A stretch of DNA of 64,000 nucleotides, from contig OZ218952.1 of the NCBI GenBank assembly GCA_965112735.1, forward strand, positions 4,154,001 through 4,218,000. The letters run 5' to 3'. Position 1 is the first letter of the stretch. Every line of letters begins with the position of its first letter. Positions 18,872 through 29,668 of the stretch are shown piece after piece. A model generated the notes under the pieces. The model did not search any database, was not told the DNA's origin, and saw only the letters and a list, made by a program, of their open reading frames with translations. A program made the position numbers and the translations under genes. The DNA is from Phaeosaccion multiseriatum (lineage: Eukaryota > Ochrophyta, other classes).

Positions 18872-21761
18872 CTACATCGGCGTCTTCTCCCTTCCAACCG
18901 CCTGCCCTTCCCCCCCCTCCGCCCCTCCCTGCTCTGTCTCACTCGACGAGGATGAAGGAGGAGAAGGAGGAACGAAGGAGGCCACCTGGCGGAGCAACGC
19001 TCGTGCGGCAATTCTGCGTCGGTCAGCAGAGGGCGAGGAGGGGGGAACGGAGGAGGAGGGGGAGGAGAACGCCGACTTTTGTTGCTGCTGTTGCTGCTCC
19101 ACGCTGGCATTTGCGGCTTTCATAGCTGCTGCAGCCGCCTCCGCCGCCTCCGAGCGAGCCACAGCAGCCTTCGTGGAGGCACTCGAGCTCGTGCGGATGA
19201 CGGTGGGCTGCCTGCCTTGTGCAGTGCCCTTGTCAAAGGGTTGCTTCTTCAGGTCCTCGTAGAGAGCCAGAGACGCCTTCATCCGCTCTCGCTCCTTCAC
19301 ATTCAGGTTGGCTGCTTCGCTGTCGGCGTCGCCATTTGCGGACGATGATGGCGTAGGACGAGGAGGGATGGAGGTGACCACCTGTCGGAGCAGCTTTTGT
19401 GCAGCGTTCTTGCGTCGGTCGTTGAAGGCAGAAGCAGGGGAGGAGGAGGAGGAGGAGGGGGGGGGGGGGAGGAGGGGATGGAGGGGAGTGGGGAGGAGGA
19501 GGTGGTGGTGGAGGAGGTGGTGGAGGAGGGGGAGGAGGAGGAGGAGGTGGAGGAGGAGGAGGAGGAGGAGGAGGAGGAGGAGGAGGAGACGGAGGAGGAG
19601 GAGGAGGAGGAGGAGGAGGAGGTGCGGCTGGAGGGGGGTGGGGAGGAGAAGGAGGAGAAGGGAGAGGAGGAGGGGGGTGGGAAAGAGGGAAGGGAGTCGG
19701 AGGGCGGGGTAGAGGGCGAGGAGAAAGGGGAGCGAGAGGAGAACGGGGAGGAGGGGGGAGGGGAAGGTGAAGCCAACTTCTGTTGCCGGTGCTGCTGCTG
19801 CTGCACGTCTGTGGTGCCTACGGCTGCCGCAACCCCTGCCGCCGCCTCCGAGCGAGCAGGCGCCGCCCTGGCCCTGGGAGGAGTGGGCTGTGCGAGAAGG
19901 GCCTGCACCGCCAGACGATCTGCTGTGCTCTTGTCAGTCTCCTTCTTGTCGAGGCGCTTCGTCAAGCCGTCATAGCCGGCCAGCGAAGCCTTCACCTGCT
20001 GGAGCTGCTCCAATTCCTCCTTGATCATGAGCTCCGCAGCTCGGGCTATCTTCTCCTCTTTCTTTCTCCTCGCCTCTTGCTCGGCCTCCTCTATGGCCTT
20101 TCTCCTCTTGGCCTCTACCTCTTCCGCCATCATGACGTTGCGCCTCTCCTGTGACAAATCATCCTGTTCGCTCTTGCTGGCCATCACCACTGGTGCCCCC
20201 TCCTCCTGCTTCCCCAGCAGTGTCTCCCGCAGAGCCGTTTTCGAGCCACTAACCGCCACAGAAACCCCATCGGTGACCGTGGAGACGCCCTTTCTGACCA
20301 GCTCTCCTGGCAGCTCGGAAACCTTCTTGGTGGTGCTGCTCACAAAGTCTTGCGCGGCTTTCTGAGGTGCCCTCACGACGACATCCCCCACCCTTTCCAC
20401 GGCGTCGTCCACTGCCTTCTTCACTGCCGCCCCAATCGAATTCGAGGCCCTGAATACAGCCCCAGTGATGGAGTCGCTTGTGCCCTTGACCGCTCCATCG
20501 ATGGTGTGGGTGGTGCCCTGGACCACGCCGTTGATGGAATCGGTCGTGCTCTGCACTACCCCATTGATTGCACCATCCACCGCTTCAAACGCCAGGCCTT
20601 GAACCCTGGCGCCCACGGACCGAGCAGCTGAGCCCCAAAAGTCGTCTCTGGTATATAGCGTCGTTTGTTTTGGGGGGGAGAGAAGAGAGAGAGACCGAGA
20701 GAGAGAGAGAAAGAAAGAAAGAAAGAAAGGGGCTACATGAGAGGGGTTTGATGGGTGGGTGAGAGAGACAAAGGGCTGGGGCGAGAGAGAGAGGGGATGG
20801 GAAGACGTTTCGGAAAGCCGAACGGTACAAATTAACATCCGATACGCGCACCTTCCTCCCAACATCCAGCCGGCGGTGGATCCGAATGCAAAGCCCACCG
20901 GGAGCAGCTCCACAGACCGGGCGTTGACTCCTGCTGCCGCCCCCAGCAGCACACCGCAAGTCAGCGAAAAGCTCAACTGGCCAGAGAATGGGTCCACCTC
21001 CGCGGGCACAGCCACCAAGCCACCAGCTTTCGATGTGGATTCTTCCACTGCAGTGGCTGCTTGTGCTGCCGCTTGTGCTGCTGCTCGTGCTGCCGCCGCT
21101 TCCTTCTGCTTCCTAATCTGCGCCTCTTTTGCCTACAGAAAGAGGGAGAGAGGGACGTGGAAGATTAAATGACAATGTTCCACATCTCCCCCATCAAGTT
21201 TACCCTTGCGCACACACGTTTCCCAGTCACGACACCCACCTTTGTCATGGCCAAATAGTGCAGCTCCACTTCCTCCTTGGAAATAAGCCCTTGCTTAAAG
21301 AGGGCCAGCACCTTCGCCGCCGCGCCCAGCTCCAGCTCCGACAGCACCTCCTCACCCTGCATAGCCCCGCCCTGCTCTGCCTCCCCTCCTTCACTGCCGA
21401 TGCTACTGCTGCTGCTGCTGTCAATCAACGGCAGGGGCTGAGGAGCAACGTCGCCCTCCCTCGCTCCCGAATCCGAAGAAGATGGTAGCGAGGCCGCCGC
21501 TTGTCTTCGGGTTGTGGTGCGGCAAACACCATCACAGGACCTCGTCCTGACGGTGCGCGTGCTAAGGCTCGCACGCGCGGACGGCCCACGGTCGTGCCCC
21601 TCTCTCCCGCTCTCTCTGTGCCAGCTGTCTAGCGGCGATGATCCCGGCGGACAGGCGATGTAAGCGTTCGCAAGCAGAACTTGGCAGCAGCATACACAAG
21701 CCACCTGTACCACCGCTGCTCTTCCCCTCCTCCTCATCACGCCTCTCCTACGATCCTTCAT
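18872..21761 (-). CDS. Unrecognised coiled-coil / low-complexity protein with an apparent frame break
   Basis: No family is recognised. Exons on the minus strand: 21761-21240, 21132-20852, then 20647 down to the stop at 18872. The protein has a basic start with a hydrophobic Cys-rich segment (VACVCCCQVLLANA, possible targeting peptide), an acidic stretch ending LSELELGAAAKVLALF, a short hairpin of hydrophobic residues (LSFSLTCGVLLGAAAG), then a repetitive amphipathic stretch (NGVVQSTTDSINGVVQGTT) and a charged coiled coil (EEVEAKRRKAIEEAEQEARR). Two similar Ala/Gln/Ser/Pro-rich blocks follow. Between them the frame changes inside a low-complexity Ser/Pro tract, next to a 13-base G run at 19457-19469 (+ strand). 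The downstream frame is clearly coding because KNAAQKLLRQVVTSIPP parallels RIAARALLRQVASFVPP near the C-terminus. A one-base error in the G run or a small intron would both explain it. Confidence 0.58.
19440..19690. repeat. GGA/GGAGG low-complexity tract (coding, Ser/Pro-rich on minus strand)
   Basis: Purine-only sequence of about 250 bases is read as Ser/Pro/Thr repeats in the minus-strand gene. It contains the 13-G run at 19457-19469 where the reading frame appears to break. Confidence 0.85.
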
Positions 21762-24700
21762 GAAAGAAAGAGCTTTGACTCATCAGGAGGGACACTTTTG
21801 AGTTTCAGTTTCTTATCCTTTTTTTTTTTCCGCCTTCCTCCGCCTCACACATTATACCCATGCCAAAGAAGGACCATGAGGGCGAGAAGCAGCGCTGCTC
21901 CAGAGGGAGCAGAACGGCGTGCTCTGCTTTTAACTAAGCATGCGCTCGTCCTGCTCTAGTCTCAGTTCTATCTCTCTGGGAAGTGGAAAGGACGGGAAGG
22001 AGGAGGGGAATGCAGCAGAATGCCTGGGACAGCCATAAGTAGGGAAACTTCTAAGATGAAGCTCCTATGAAAGGGGGGGGGGGCACTACCAACAACAATG
22101 TCCCCCCCTGAGGTGGAGGGCCCTGCTATTCCATGAGATGAAAAGGACGAAGGTATCAAGCCGAATGTGTGGACCCGACAAGACATAGGTACGTACATGG
22201 ATACGAGTGTGAAGATTTCTTGGGTTGTAGGCAATACGCTAGGGTGTGGGGTCTATGGCGGAAGGCGTGGGGTGGGGTGGTTGGCCGGCTGCGTGTAAAG
22301 TCTTGCCTCTGCTGATGATTTGCAATTTAAAGTTTGAGAACTGATTCCTGAAATGAGGAGTAAAAACACTGCATGTGAAGCACGAGCGGACAAGGACGGA
22401 CAGGCGTGGGCCGCTTGTGGGTGCCGGACCAAACGAGAAGAGGGCAACGTCTGCCATGCAAATCTGATACTGAACATTCGCAGCTTTAACCCTGTTGTTC
22501 TCCCAACTCTCTTGTGGTGTGTTTCGCCCACTGTTTTCAGAGTCGCCGTGGACGCCTGCTGCATTTTTCCTTTGTGGAGGGGCTAAGACGCTTGGCGAGG
22601 GACAATGGGTGCCGCTCGACGACACGAACCTCGCTCCGGCAGAGGCTTTGTAGCGCCACTCTCCGACCTCCTGCTTGAGGTGAGGCACCAGACATTTGAG
22701 ATGGGGGGGGAGGAGGTGGGGTCGGAGCTGCTGCTGTCAGAGTGTTCCGTTCCTCGTTCGCTGTGTGTGTGTTTCTGTGTGTACATGTGAGTGTATGTTG
22801 GTGGAGAGATGAAGAAGGGAAGTGATGACCAACGAATCAGCTACTCCGAGAGCGGTTTAGTCGCCGCAGCCTTTTTAAAGGAATCTTGTGGACCCGTCAT
22901 TTACTAGATTGACTGATCCCTTCGTCTCGTCGATACTTTTGTGTACCTCTCGCGTGGCCCGGACGAGTGGTGTAACGCGAGCGACACAACCAAGGAACAC
23001 TCTCACCAACCCCACCCCCCCGTCCTTCCGTTCCTCCCCTACCTGTACCTTTTTTTGTTCGTTTCTGACAAAGGCGTGGTCCTCCTTGCTTGTTAGAGGT
23101 CGTTGGAGGTGTCCACTGGGCCTTCTCCGCTCCTGTCCGGGCCGCTGCAGAAGTGTGAGATGAGGACCCGCAGCGGGACTCCCAGGGCGAACCTCACTCA
23201 CGGGCTTCGTGCTTCATCCTCAGCGAGCGCTGCCGTGGAGGACAGTTTGCAGTTTGCACACGGTGGCGCGTCTCTACCTGCAAGATTACTTGGTCCACGC
23301 CACGATGCATACATTGCTCCAGGATCCAGCCAGGTACGGTACGCGTGTGACTGGGACTCGAGACTGTTTCGGAGCATTGTTCCTCCCTGTTTTGACTGCA
23401 TTGAGCTGTTCACGGCCGTGTCGGATGCTTGTTGATTTGAGATGAGGAAAAACACCCAATTTATCATAGACCTGTTCGTAATGGTTCTGCGCCTCCCGTG
23501 CTGCGGTGCTGAAAAGCATTGCGGGCGGGCAGGGTCATGCGTCCGCTTTTTGACGACAAAACATGCACCACTATCTGATCAATCAACCCCCCGCCGTCCG
23601 TCCGTTTGCACTCAATTGATGACTCTGAGGCAGCAAGTGTCAAGGGAGTGAGCGAACCAAACCTCCATCTGATGTCTCACTACCACCTTTGTCCCTGCTC
23701 TGCTGCTACTGCCCTCCGCGCCCCATCTCTCGGGCTCCGACCCTTGCTCTACCCCACCCAGCGCTGTGGTATGCCCCACTACGTTGCGCGGGACCAAGAG
23801 GAGCGGGGTCTTTCCTTTCAGGGCAAGCAGCGGCTTCCTTCCCTTTCATCACGGCGCGAGATAAATGCTTCCAGTAGGCGCCACGTTAGAGATGCGAACG
23901 CCGCAGGACAGAACAGGACAGAACAGGACAGCATCGCGAAGACAGGGTGAGTGAGGTGAGGGACTGAAGGGAATGAGGTGAGGGAGGGAGGGAGGGACGT
24001 GGTTCTGGTGCAGGTGCTGGTGCAGGTGCTGGTACCTCGCTCCCCCCTGACCTGAGCTTGATGGAGTGGTGTTTTCTGGCCGCGGCTCTGTCTCCAAGCA
24101 TGATTTGACTTGGAGTTTTCTATCTTGGTGTGTGTGAAAATGCTGGTCCAGCTAACCGCTTGTGAGCCTACGGGCACATGTCAAGCGGTCCGTTACAGTT
24201 CTCAGCTAGAGTGAATTTCGCAGTTTCTCTTTGTTGTTTAAACAAGACAAGAGAGGGCGACTCGTGAAAAGCCTTAGTTCCTGCCCCCCTTCGCTTAGGG
24301 CCCTTTTTCGCTGTAGCCTCGTTCGGCCTCTGGATGTCGGCTTGACTTGTCCCTTCCCTCTGGTATCGATTCGTTCAAGTTGGGAACACCAAAAAGGTGC
24401 CCAATGAGAGAGTTTCGAACCGCTTGGGTTGTGGCAGGGTCTTGCCTGCGCCTGGGCCATTAGAGCAATTAGCAGCAGAGGGCCTGGAGGGGCTGTGTTG
24501 GTCACGCTTCACGCCGTGGTGCAGGGGAAGGCACATGCCACATTCCATTTCTCATCAAGCGACCCCTTGTGCCATCGTCTATGTTTGCAACTACTCACAA
24601 TCGTCATTCACCCCATTCCTCCTCTTCTCCACCTCCTTCCGCCCCACACATGTGAAAAACTACCTACCTATCTACCTACCTACCTATCAAGGTTTCTGGT

Positions 24701-24957
24701 CATTGCCGAGGGCCTTTGGAGCACTGCTGCGCGGAGCGAGACTCAAGGGGCATTCGAGGCATTTGGGCAGCAACTTCGACACCACTCTTCCGCCCCGACC
24801 TCTCCTCACCACACCCATCGACATCTACTGCACCCTCGCTTCTCTACAGCTACGCAGATACACGTAACAATTAGCCATGTCATCATCAGCAGCAGCAATA
24901 GCAGGAGGAGCAGCAGCGGTAGCCTCGAACAACTATGGCGCGTTGGAAGGTTTTCTC
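21762..24957. other. 3.2-kb region without a recognisable gene
   Basis: I examined open frames on both strands (largest about 150 codons at 22239-22688, minus) and found no domain, no signal peptide and no plausible splice chain. Base composition is less biased than in the neighbouring introns. There is a short repeat GAACAGGACAGAACAGGACA near 23905 and a TACCTACC tract near 24660. Promoter sequence for the minus-strand gene starting at 21761 lies at the left edge. Confidence 0.5.
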
Positions 24958-25378
24958 GACGGAGATGAGAGATTGGCCAAAGAGATGCTTACAATTTTTT
25001 GGTACTGTTGAGCTGTACGCAAAGACCGTATCGCAAAGGGGCCTTCAACACACCCTGGAGGGTAGTGCCTGGGAGAGGGTGGACTTGCGCGCATTCACCA
25101 GGGGAGCGAGCAAGGCAGCACTTCGTCGGTCGCGTGCTCTCATTGGAGGTGAGGTCCAAGTCATGAACAGGCCGGGCCGGGGCCGAGGCAGCGAGGACGG
25201 CGTTCTCAAACCCGCGGTGCTGGCCTATTTGCAAAAGGGACCGGGTGTCGAAGCATGGGAAGACGAGCACAACCCAGAGAGGGTGGTGATGCGGGTCGGA
25301 GGGAATTAGACACACCCGGGTTGTGTTTGGCTTCCCATCCTGTCGCGGCTGGCTGGCTTGTCTGTCTGTGCACACTCT
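24958..25378 (+). pseudogene. Truncated PPR-SMR 3' fragment
   Basis: An open frame to the stop at 25309 encodes ELYAKTVSQRGLQ, then DLRAFTRGASKAALR, GRGRGSEDGVLKPAVLAYLQ and WEDEHNPERVVMRVGGN. This matches the C-terminal SMR region of the PPR genes at 27112-29025 and 54376-56283. The SMR DLH motif is DLR here, and no PPR repeats precede it. Downstream sequence to about 25378 (gacacacccgggttgtgttt) matches the 3' flank of the 54-kb gene, so it came from that copy type. An upstream ATG (24877, MSSSAAAIAGGAAAVASNN) runs into a stop, so I take it as a non-functional remnant. Confidence 0.65.
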
Positions 25379-27111
25379 ACTCTGAATGGGAGTGAGTTGG
25401 ATGATCGCATTTCCTAGCTGCAGAGCGATATACTTGGGCTGGAAGCATGGCTGGCCATGCCACTCTTTTGGGTCTGCTTCTGGACCAGGGACGGGTCTTC
25501 TGTGTCTATTCTTCTCGCCGTGTGAGTAGAACGCTGATGGTGAAGCTGTGGTGTCTGCAGCTCCTACCGGACGCCCAAGAATGTCTGTCGAGGGGGGCTA
25601 GGTTTTTTTTCTGCTCGGAGGGAGGGAGGCTTCGGCAGATGAGTTGGGCGTCGAGTGCGGCGCGGTTGGTGTGGGTAGGTGTATCAACGCGCTGCGGGAG
25701 GGCGTGATGTGACTAAGTAATCATGAATGCATCTATCGCTTCAATTCGCTTGCCCTTCTCGAACTTGGCAGGGCAGAGCCCCCACCCACTCCAGCTGTAA
25801 ATAGGACTCGTTCATTATACACCAGACGAAGCAGGCGTAGACTAAGCGCTGCATGAACTACGACACACGAGCGAGAGGGACCTCACTTATATGTGTGGGT
25901 GAGTACCAGAGGCGTTGTCGCCAAGTCGGATGGCACTCGAAGGCTCGTCCTTCATCCTCCATGGCTGGGGCATGAGGGCTTGTGCGAGAGCTGTTTGCGT
26001 CATTCGGCGGCGATTGGCCGTGGCGCTCCAGCGGGGCCGACACGATCGATCGATTCGACACAGGGTCCTGGTCAATTCGATGAGGAGGGATATGAGATAT
26101 GAGTTGGGTGGGTGTACAAGTAAGTCTCTTCCACATGCCAGTCACTCGCCATTTGTGAGTCCCTCCTACTTTTGCTCCTCCTCGCTCGCTCCTCCTTTCA
26201 TCTTCCTCTCCTCCACTCTCCCTTCTTCTCCCACTGCTTGCCAACCCCAACCCTCTTCTCTCCTCCTCCTCCTCCTCCTCCTCCTCCTCCTCCTCCTCCT
26301 CCCTGCCGAGGGCGCAGCCCGAAGCATACACTTTGTTGTAGATAGACCTATATAAGATTTCTTTTACCCGTACGCCTCCAAATGTGCCAAAATGCTGCAC
26401 GCTCAGCGCTCTAATCATATGCCTCTACGGTTTTCCTCCGGAACGGCTCCCCACTGCCTTTTCCTGTAGTACAGGCTCCCCGGTACCTCGTCCAGCACGC
26501 TGGGCGCCCCCTTCGTGCGGGAAAATCCGCTTGAAGATGACTTTTCACCCGCTTGCACTTTCTGGCCAGCACACACGCTGTGCCTATTTTTTTTTTTGTA
26601 AGCTTCTCTGTCACGCCCATCAATTCTCTTCGTCTGTCTTCTCTCCTACAGCCACCTCTTCTCCTTCCCCTCTTCTATCTTCTCTCCTGCAGACTTCGAG
26701 TCTTTCGCCTTCCCACCCATTTCCTCCACGCGGCAGCCGATTTCCCGCATGGATTACCTGCAGGCCCACCCGCTCAAGTCCGGAGACGCATCGCAGCCAG
26801 ACCGTTATCTGGAGACGCATCGCAGCCAGACTAACCTCCTCCTCCTCCTCCTCCTCCTCCTCCTCCTCCTCCTCCTTGTCCTCCTCCTCCCACATCCTGC
26901 ACTCGCCATCTGTGAGTCCCTCCTACTTTTGCTCCTCCTGGCTGCGCGCCTCCCTTCCCTCTTTCACCTTCCTATCCTCCACTCTCCCTTCTCCCACTTC
27001 TTGCCAACTCCAACCCTCTTCTCTCCTCCTCCTCCCTGCCGAGGGCGCAGCCCTAAGCACCACCTTGTAATATATAATCCTCCTCTGCGAATCGTGAGGG
27101 CGATCATCATC
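25379..27111. other. Region upstream of the first PPR gene, with a direct repeat and CTC tracts
   Basis: No supported gene. Sequence at 26150-26335 (gtgagtccctcctacttttg to gccgagggcgcagccc) is repeated at 26905-27062, each copy with a CTC tract. The second copy directly precedes the PPR start. Short frames here have no domain support. The frame open upstream of the PPR gene reads a poly-Leu product of the CTC tract and is unlikely to be translated. Confidence 0.55.
26150..27062. repeat. Direct repeat pair (26150-26335 and 26905-27062)
   Basis: Both copies run from gtgagtccctcctacttttg through cctccactctcccttct to ctgccgagggcgcagccc. They differ in the length of the internal CTC run and by small indels. 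Confidence 0.8.
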
Positions 27112-29025
27112 ATGCTGATGATGCGAGTGATGTCGTTGAGGAGGGTGGTCAGGACCTGCATTGGCAGGAGGGCAAGACCGTCAAGAAGCACCGCGGCGCA
27201 ACGTAGGGTAGAGACTGCGCTTTCCCTTCCACAATGCCCACAATGGTCCTGCTACTCGAATGGGGGACGGCGGGGGGGTGACAAGGCGAGGCAGAAGCAG
27301 CTCATGAGGGAGATCCAAGCTCTGGGTGCAAGCAAGGACTGGAAGAGGGTCGCGCCTACTCTGGAACGCGCACGACGAGAGGGCCTGCAGCCCAATCTGT
27401 ACTGTCTCAATGCTGCCATATCCGCGATTGGGAAGTGCGGGCGGTGGAAGGGCGCTTTGAAACTTCTGGAAGAGATGAAGAAGAAGGGCATTGAGCCGAC
27501 TGTGGTCAGCTATAACTCAGTCATTACCGCTTGTGCCAATGGCAAGAACCACGTGGAGGCCTTGCGACTGCTCAGGAATATGAAGGCGGTAGGACTCAAG
27601 CCAGATGTTATCAGCTTCAATACCACCATTACTGCGTGTGCCAACGACAACAACGAAGTTGAGGCCCTGAAGCTCTTCAATGAGATGAGGGCGGTAGGAA
27701 TCGCTCCTAACGAGAGGACCTATAACACTATCATTACGGCGTGTGGCAGAGCTGGCGAAAGTACACAGGCCCTGAAGCTCTTCAAGGAGATGAAGGCGGT
27801 AGGACTCAATCCTGATGTGATCAGCTTTAGTGCAGCCATCACTGCATGTGGCAATGACAACAATCACGTGGAGGCCCTGAAGCTCTTCGAGGAGATGAAG
27901 GAGGCAGGACTCAGGCCAAATGTGATCAGCTACAGTGCAGCCATTACTGCATGTGGCAACGGCAACAACCACGTGGAGGCCCTGAAGCTCTTCAAGGAGA
28001 TGAAGGCGGTAGGACTGAAGCCTGATGTGATCAGCTACAGTGCAGCCATCACTGCATGTGGCAACAACAACAACCATGTGGAGGCGTTGAAGCTCCTGAG
28101 AGAGATGAAGGCGGTAGGACTCAAGCCTGATGTGATCAGCTTTAATGCTGCAATCACTGCATGTGGCAACGACAACAACCATGTGGAGGCCCTGAAGCTC
28201 TTCAAGGAGATGAGGGGGGTAGGACTCAACCCGGATGTGATCAGCTTCAATGCAGCCATCACTGCATGTGGCAAGGACAACAACCACGTGGAGGCCCTGA
28301 AGCTGCTCAGGGAGATGAATGAGGTAGGAATCAAGCCGGATGTGATCAGCTACAGTGCAGCCATTACGGCATGTGGCAACGAAAATAACCACATGGAGGC
28401 CCTGAAGCTGCTCAAGGAGATGAGGGGGGTTGGACTCAAACCAAATGTGATCAGCTTCAATGCAGCCATCACTGCATGCGGCAACGACAACAACCGCGTG
28501 GAGGCCCTGAAGCTGTTGAATGAGATGAAGGCGGTAGGGCTCAATCCTGATGTGATCAGCTACAGTGCAGCCATCACTGCGTGTGGCAACACGAATAACC
28601 ACGTGGAGGCCCTGAAGCTGTTGAATGAGATGAAAGCGGTAGGACTCAAGCCAGGTGTGATCAGCTACAGCTCAACCATTGATGCTCTGCAGGACGGTGG
28701 CGACGAGGAGGCTGCTGACGAAGTGTACGCAGGGGCCGTGTCGCAAGGGGTCTTCAGACACTGGAACAAACCGGGGCAGGAGATGGACTTGCACGACTTC
28801 ACCCAGGGAGTGAGCAAGGCAGCGCTTCGTCACGTGCTCTCAGTGGAGAAGGTGGAGGGTGAGATCCAAGTCATCACAAGCCGGGGCCGAGGCAGCGAGG
28901 ACGGCGTCAGCGTTCTCAAGCCCGTGGTGCTGGCCCATTTGCAAGAGAGGCCTGGCGTCGAAGTATGGGAAGATGAGCGCAACCCGGGGATGGTGGTGAT
29001 GCGGCTCGGTGGTAGTGCGAGGTAG
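27112..29025 (+). CDS. PPR-SMR protein, organelle RNA-binding (copy A)
   Basis: A single exon of 637 codons. I start at ATG 27112 (MLMMRVMSLRRVVRTCIGRR) because the same start is conserved in copy B and gives an Arg-rich, acid-free presequence typical of mitochondrial import. About 12 full P-class PPR motifs of 35 residues follow (consensus VISYSAAITACGNDNNHVEA, then LKLFKEMKAVGLKPD), plus a degenerate last one. The C-terminus is SMR-like, with DLHDFTQG and SRGRGSEDG followed by LKPVVLAHL. P-class PPR-SMR proteins bind organelle transcripts in a sequence-specific way, and some act as nucleases or stabilisers. The repeats are nearly identical at DNA level (105-bp periods), which points to recent internal duplication. 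The minus strand is open through the same tract because of repeat composition only. Confidence 0.9.
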   Translation: MLMMRVMSLRRVVRTCIGRRARPSRSTAAQRRVETALSLPQCPQWSCYSNGGRRGGDKARQKQLMREIQALGASKDWKRVAPTLERARREGLQPNLYCLNAAISAIGKCGRWKGALKLLEEMKKKGIEPTVVSYNSVITACANGKNHVEALRLLRNMKAVGLKPDVISFNTTITACANDNNEVEALKLFNEMRAVGIAPNERTYNTIITACGRAGESTQALKLFKEMKAVGLNPDVISFSAAITACGNDNNHVEALKLFEEMKEAGLRPNVISYSAAITACGNGNNHVEALKLFKEMKAVGLKPDVISYSAAITACGNNNNHVEALKLLREMKAVGLKPDVISFNAAITACGNDNNHVEALKLFKEMRGVGLNPDVISFNAAITACGKDNNHVEALKLLREMNEVGIKPDVISYSAAITACGNENNHMEALKLLKEMRGVGLKPNVISFNAAITACGNDNNRVEALKLLNEMKAVGLNPDVISYSAAITACGNTNNHVEALKLLNEMKAVGLKPGVISYSSTIDALQDGGDEEAADEVYAGAVSQGVFRHWNKPGQEMDLHDFTQGVSKAALRHVLSVEKVEGEIQVITSRGRGSEDGVSVLKPVVLAHLQERPGVEVWEDERNPGMVVMRLGGSAR

Positions 29026-29668
29026 TTAGACTGGACAAGACGGCAGGGCGTCAAAGGGCCGGGGAAGGTCTCAACCAGGGTTTGATTCACGCCCTTATTT
29101 GTTTTTTCTTTTATTTACACGCTTTGCTCGCAGGCAAGTGAGTAATATATGGAGACCAAAGGCTCTTTGAACTCTAAGACCTTGTTGGCGCCCGATGCCC
29201 AAGTCGACCCCACCGCAGAGGCTGGGACATCTGAGACATGGCTTGCGGCCCAAGACCCCCCCCCAAACAACAGAATCGTCTACTCTCCGTACCCCGTCCC
29301 ATACCAACTCTATCCGCAACAACAACAACCAACCAGCCAACCAACCTCGCACGTGATCTGTCTCGCAAACACCCCTCTGTGCTGCAGCACATACACACAC
29401 ATATATATGTAAACACATATATACATACACATGTCTCTGCTTTTCAAACACAACTTGAACCCCTCTCCCGCAAAACTGCTTATGAACAGTGTAAAAAGCG
29501 TTTTCTCCACTCCCGTCCTTGGCTCCACTTCCCCTCCCCCCTCCCCCCCCACCTCCCCTCCGCCTGCCTCACGGCCGACGTTACATGGCTATGGCCGTAG
29601 CTGTGTGACTGTGTGGCATGAGCTTCGGCAGCCAGACATGCTACCAAGCCCCATGCAGCAGAGCTAAG
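29026..29668. other. Convergent intergenic region
   Basis: This lies between the stops of PPR copy A (+) and the LACTB2-like gene (-). It contains short CA/TA runs (29395-29432). No gene seen. Confidence 0.6.

Noticed and set aside
22239-22688. Minus-strand frame of 149 codons
   Set aside because: No domain, no codon bias like its neighbours, no paralogue and no splice partners.
24395-24480. Possible tRNA on the minus strand (sequence ggttcgaaac with a nearby hairpin)
   Set aside because: The T-arm stem does not pair and no acceptor stem can be formed with the 3' end. Not a valid cloverleaf.
25447-25707. 86-codon plus-strand frame upstream of PPR copy A
   Set aside because: No recognisable domain or targeting signal, and not repeated elsewhere in the window.
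26749-27111. N-terminal extension of PPR copy A with poly-Leu
   Set aside because: The Leu run is a CTC microsatellite. Copy B lacks this extension and shares the ATG at 27112, which starts a good targeting peptide.
27517-28602. Antisense frame of 361 codons opposite PPR copy A (and similar frames opposite copy B)
   Set aside because: Open only because the 105-bp PPR unit lacks stops in that frame. It has no domain and mirrors each repeat.
28000-28700. Regular 105-bp direct repeats that could be mistaken for a CRISPR-like array
   Set aside because: The period equals 35 codons, the repeats are in frame and translate to PPR motifs. There are no spacers.
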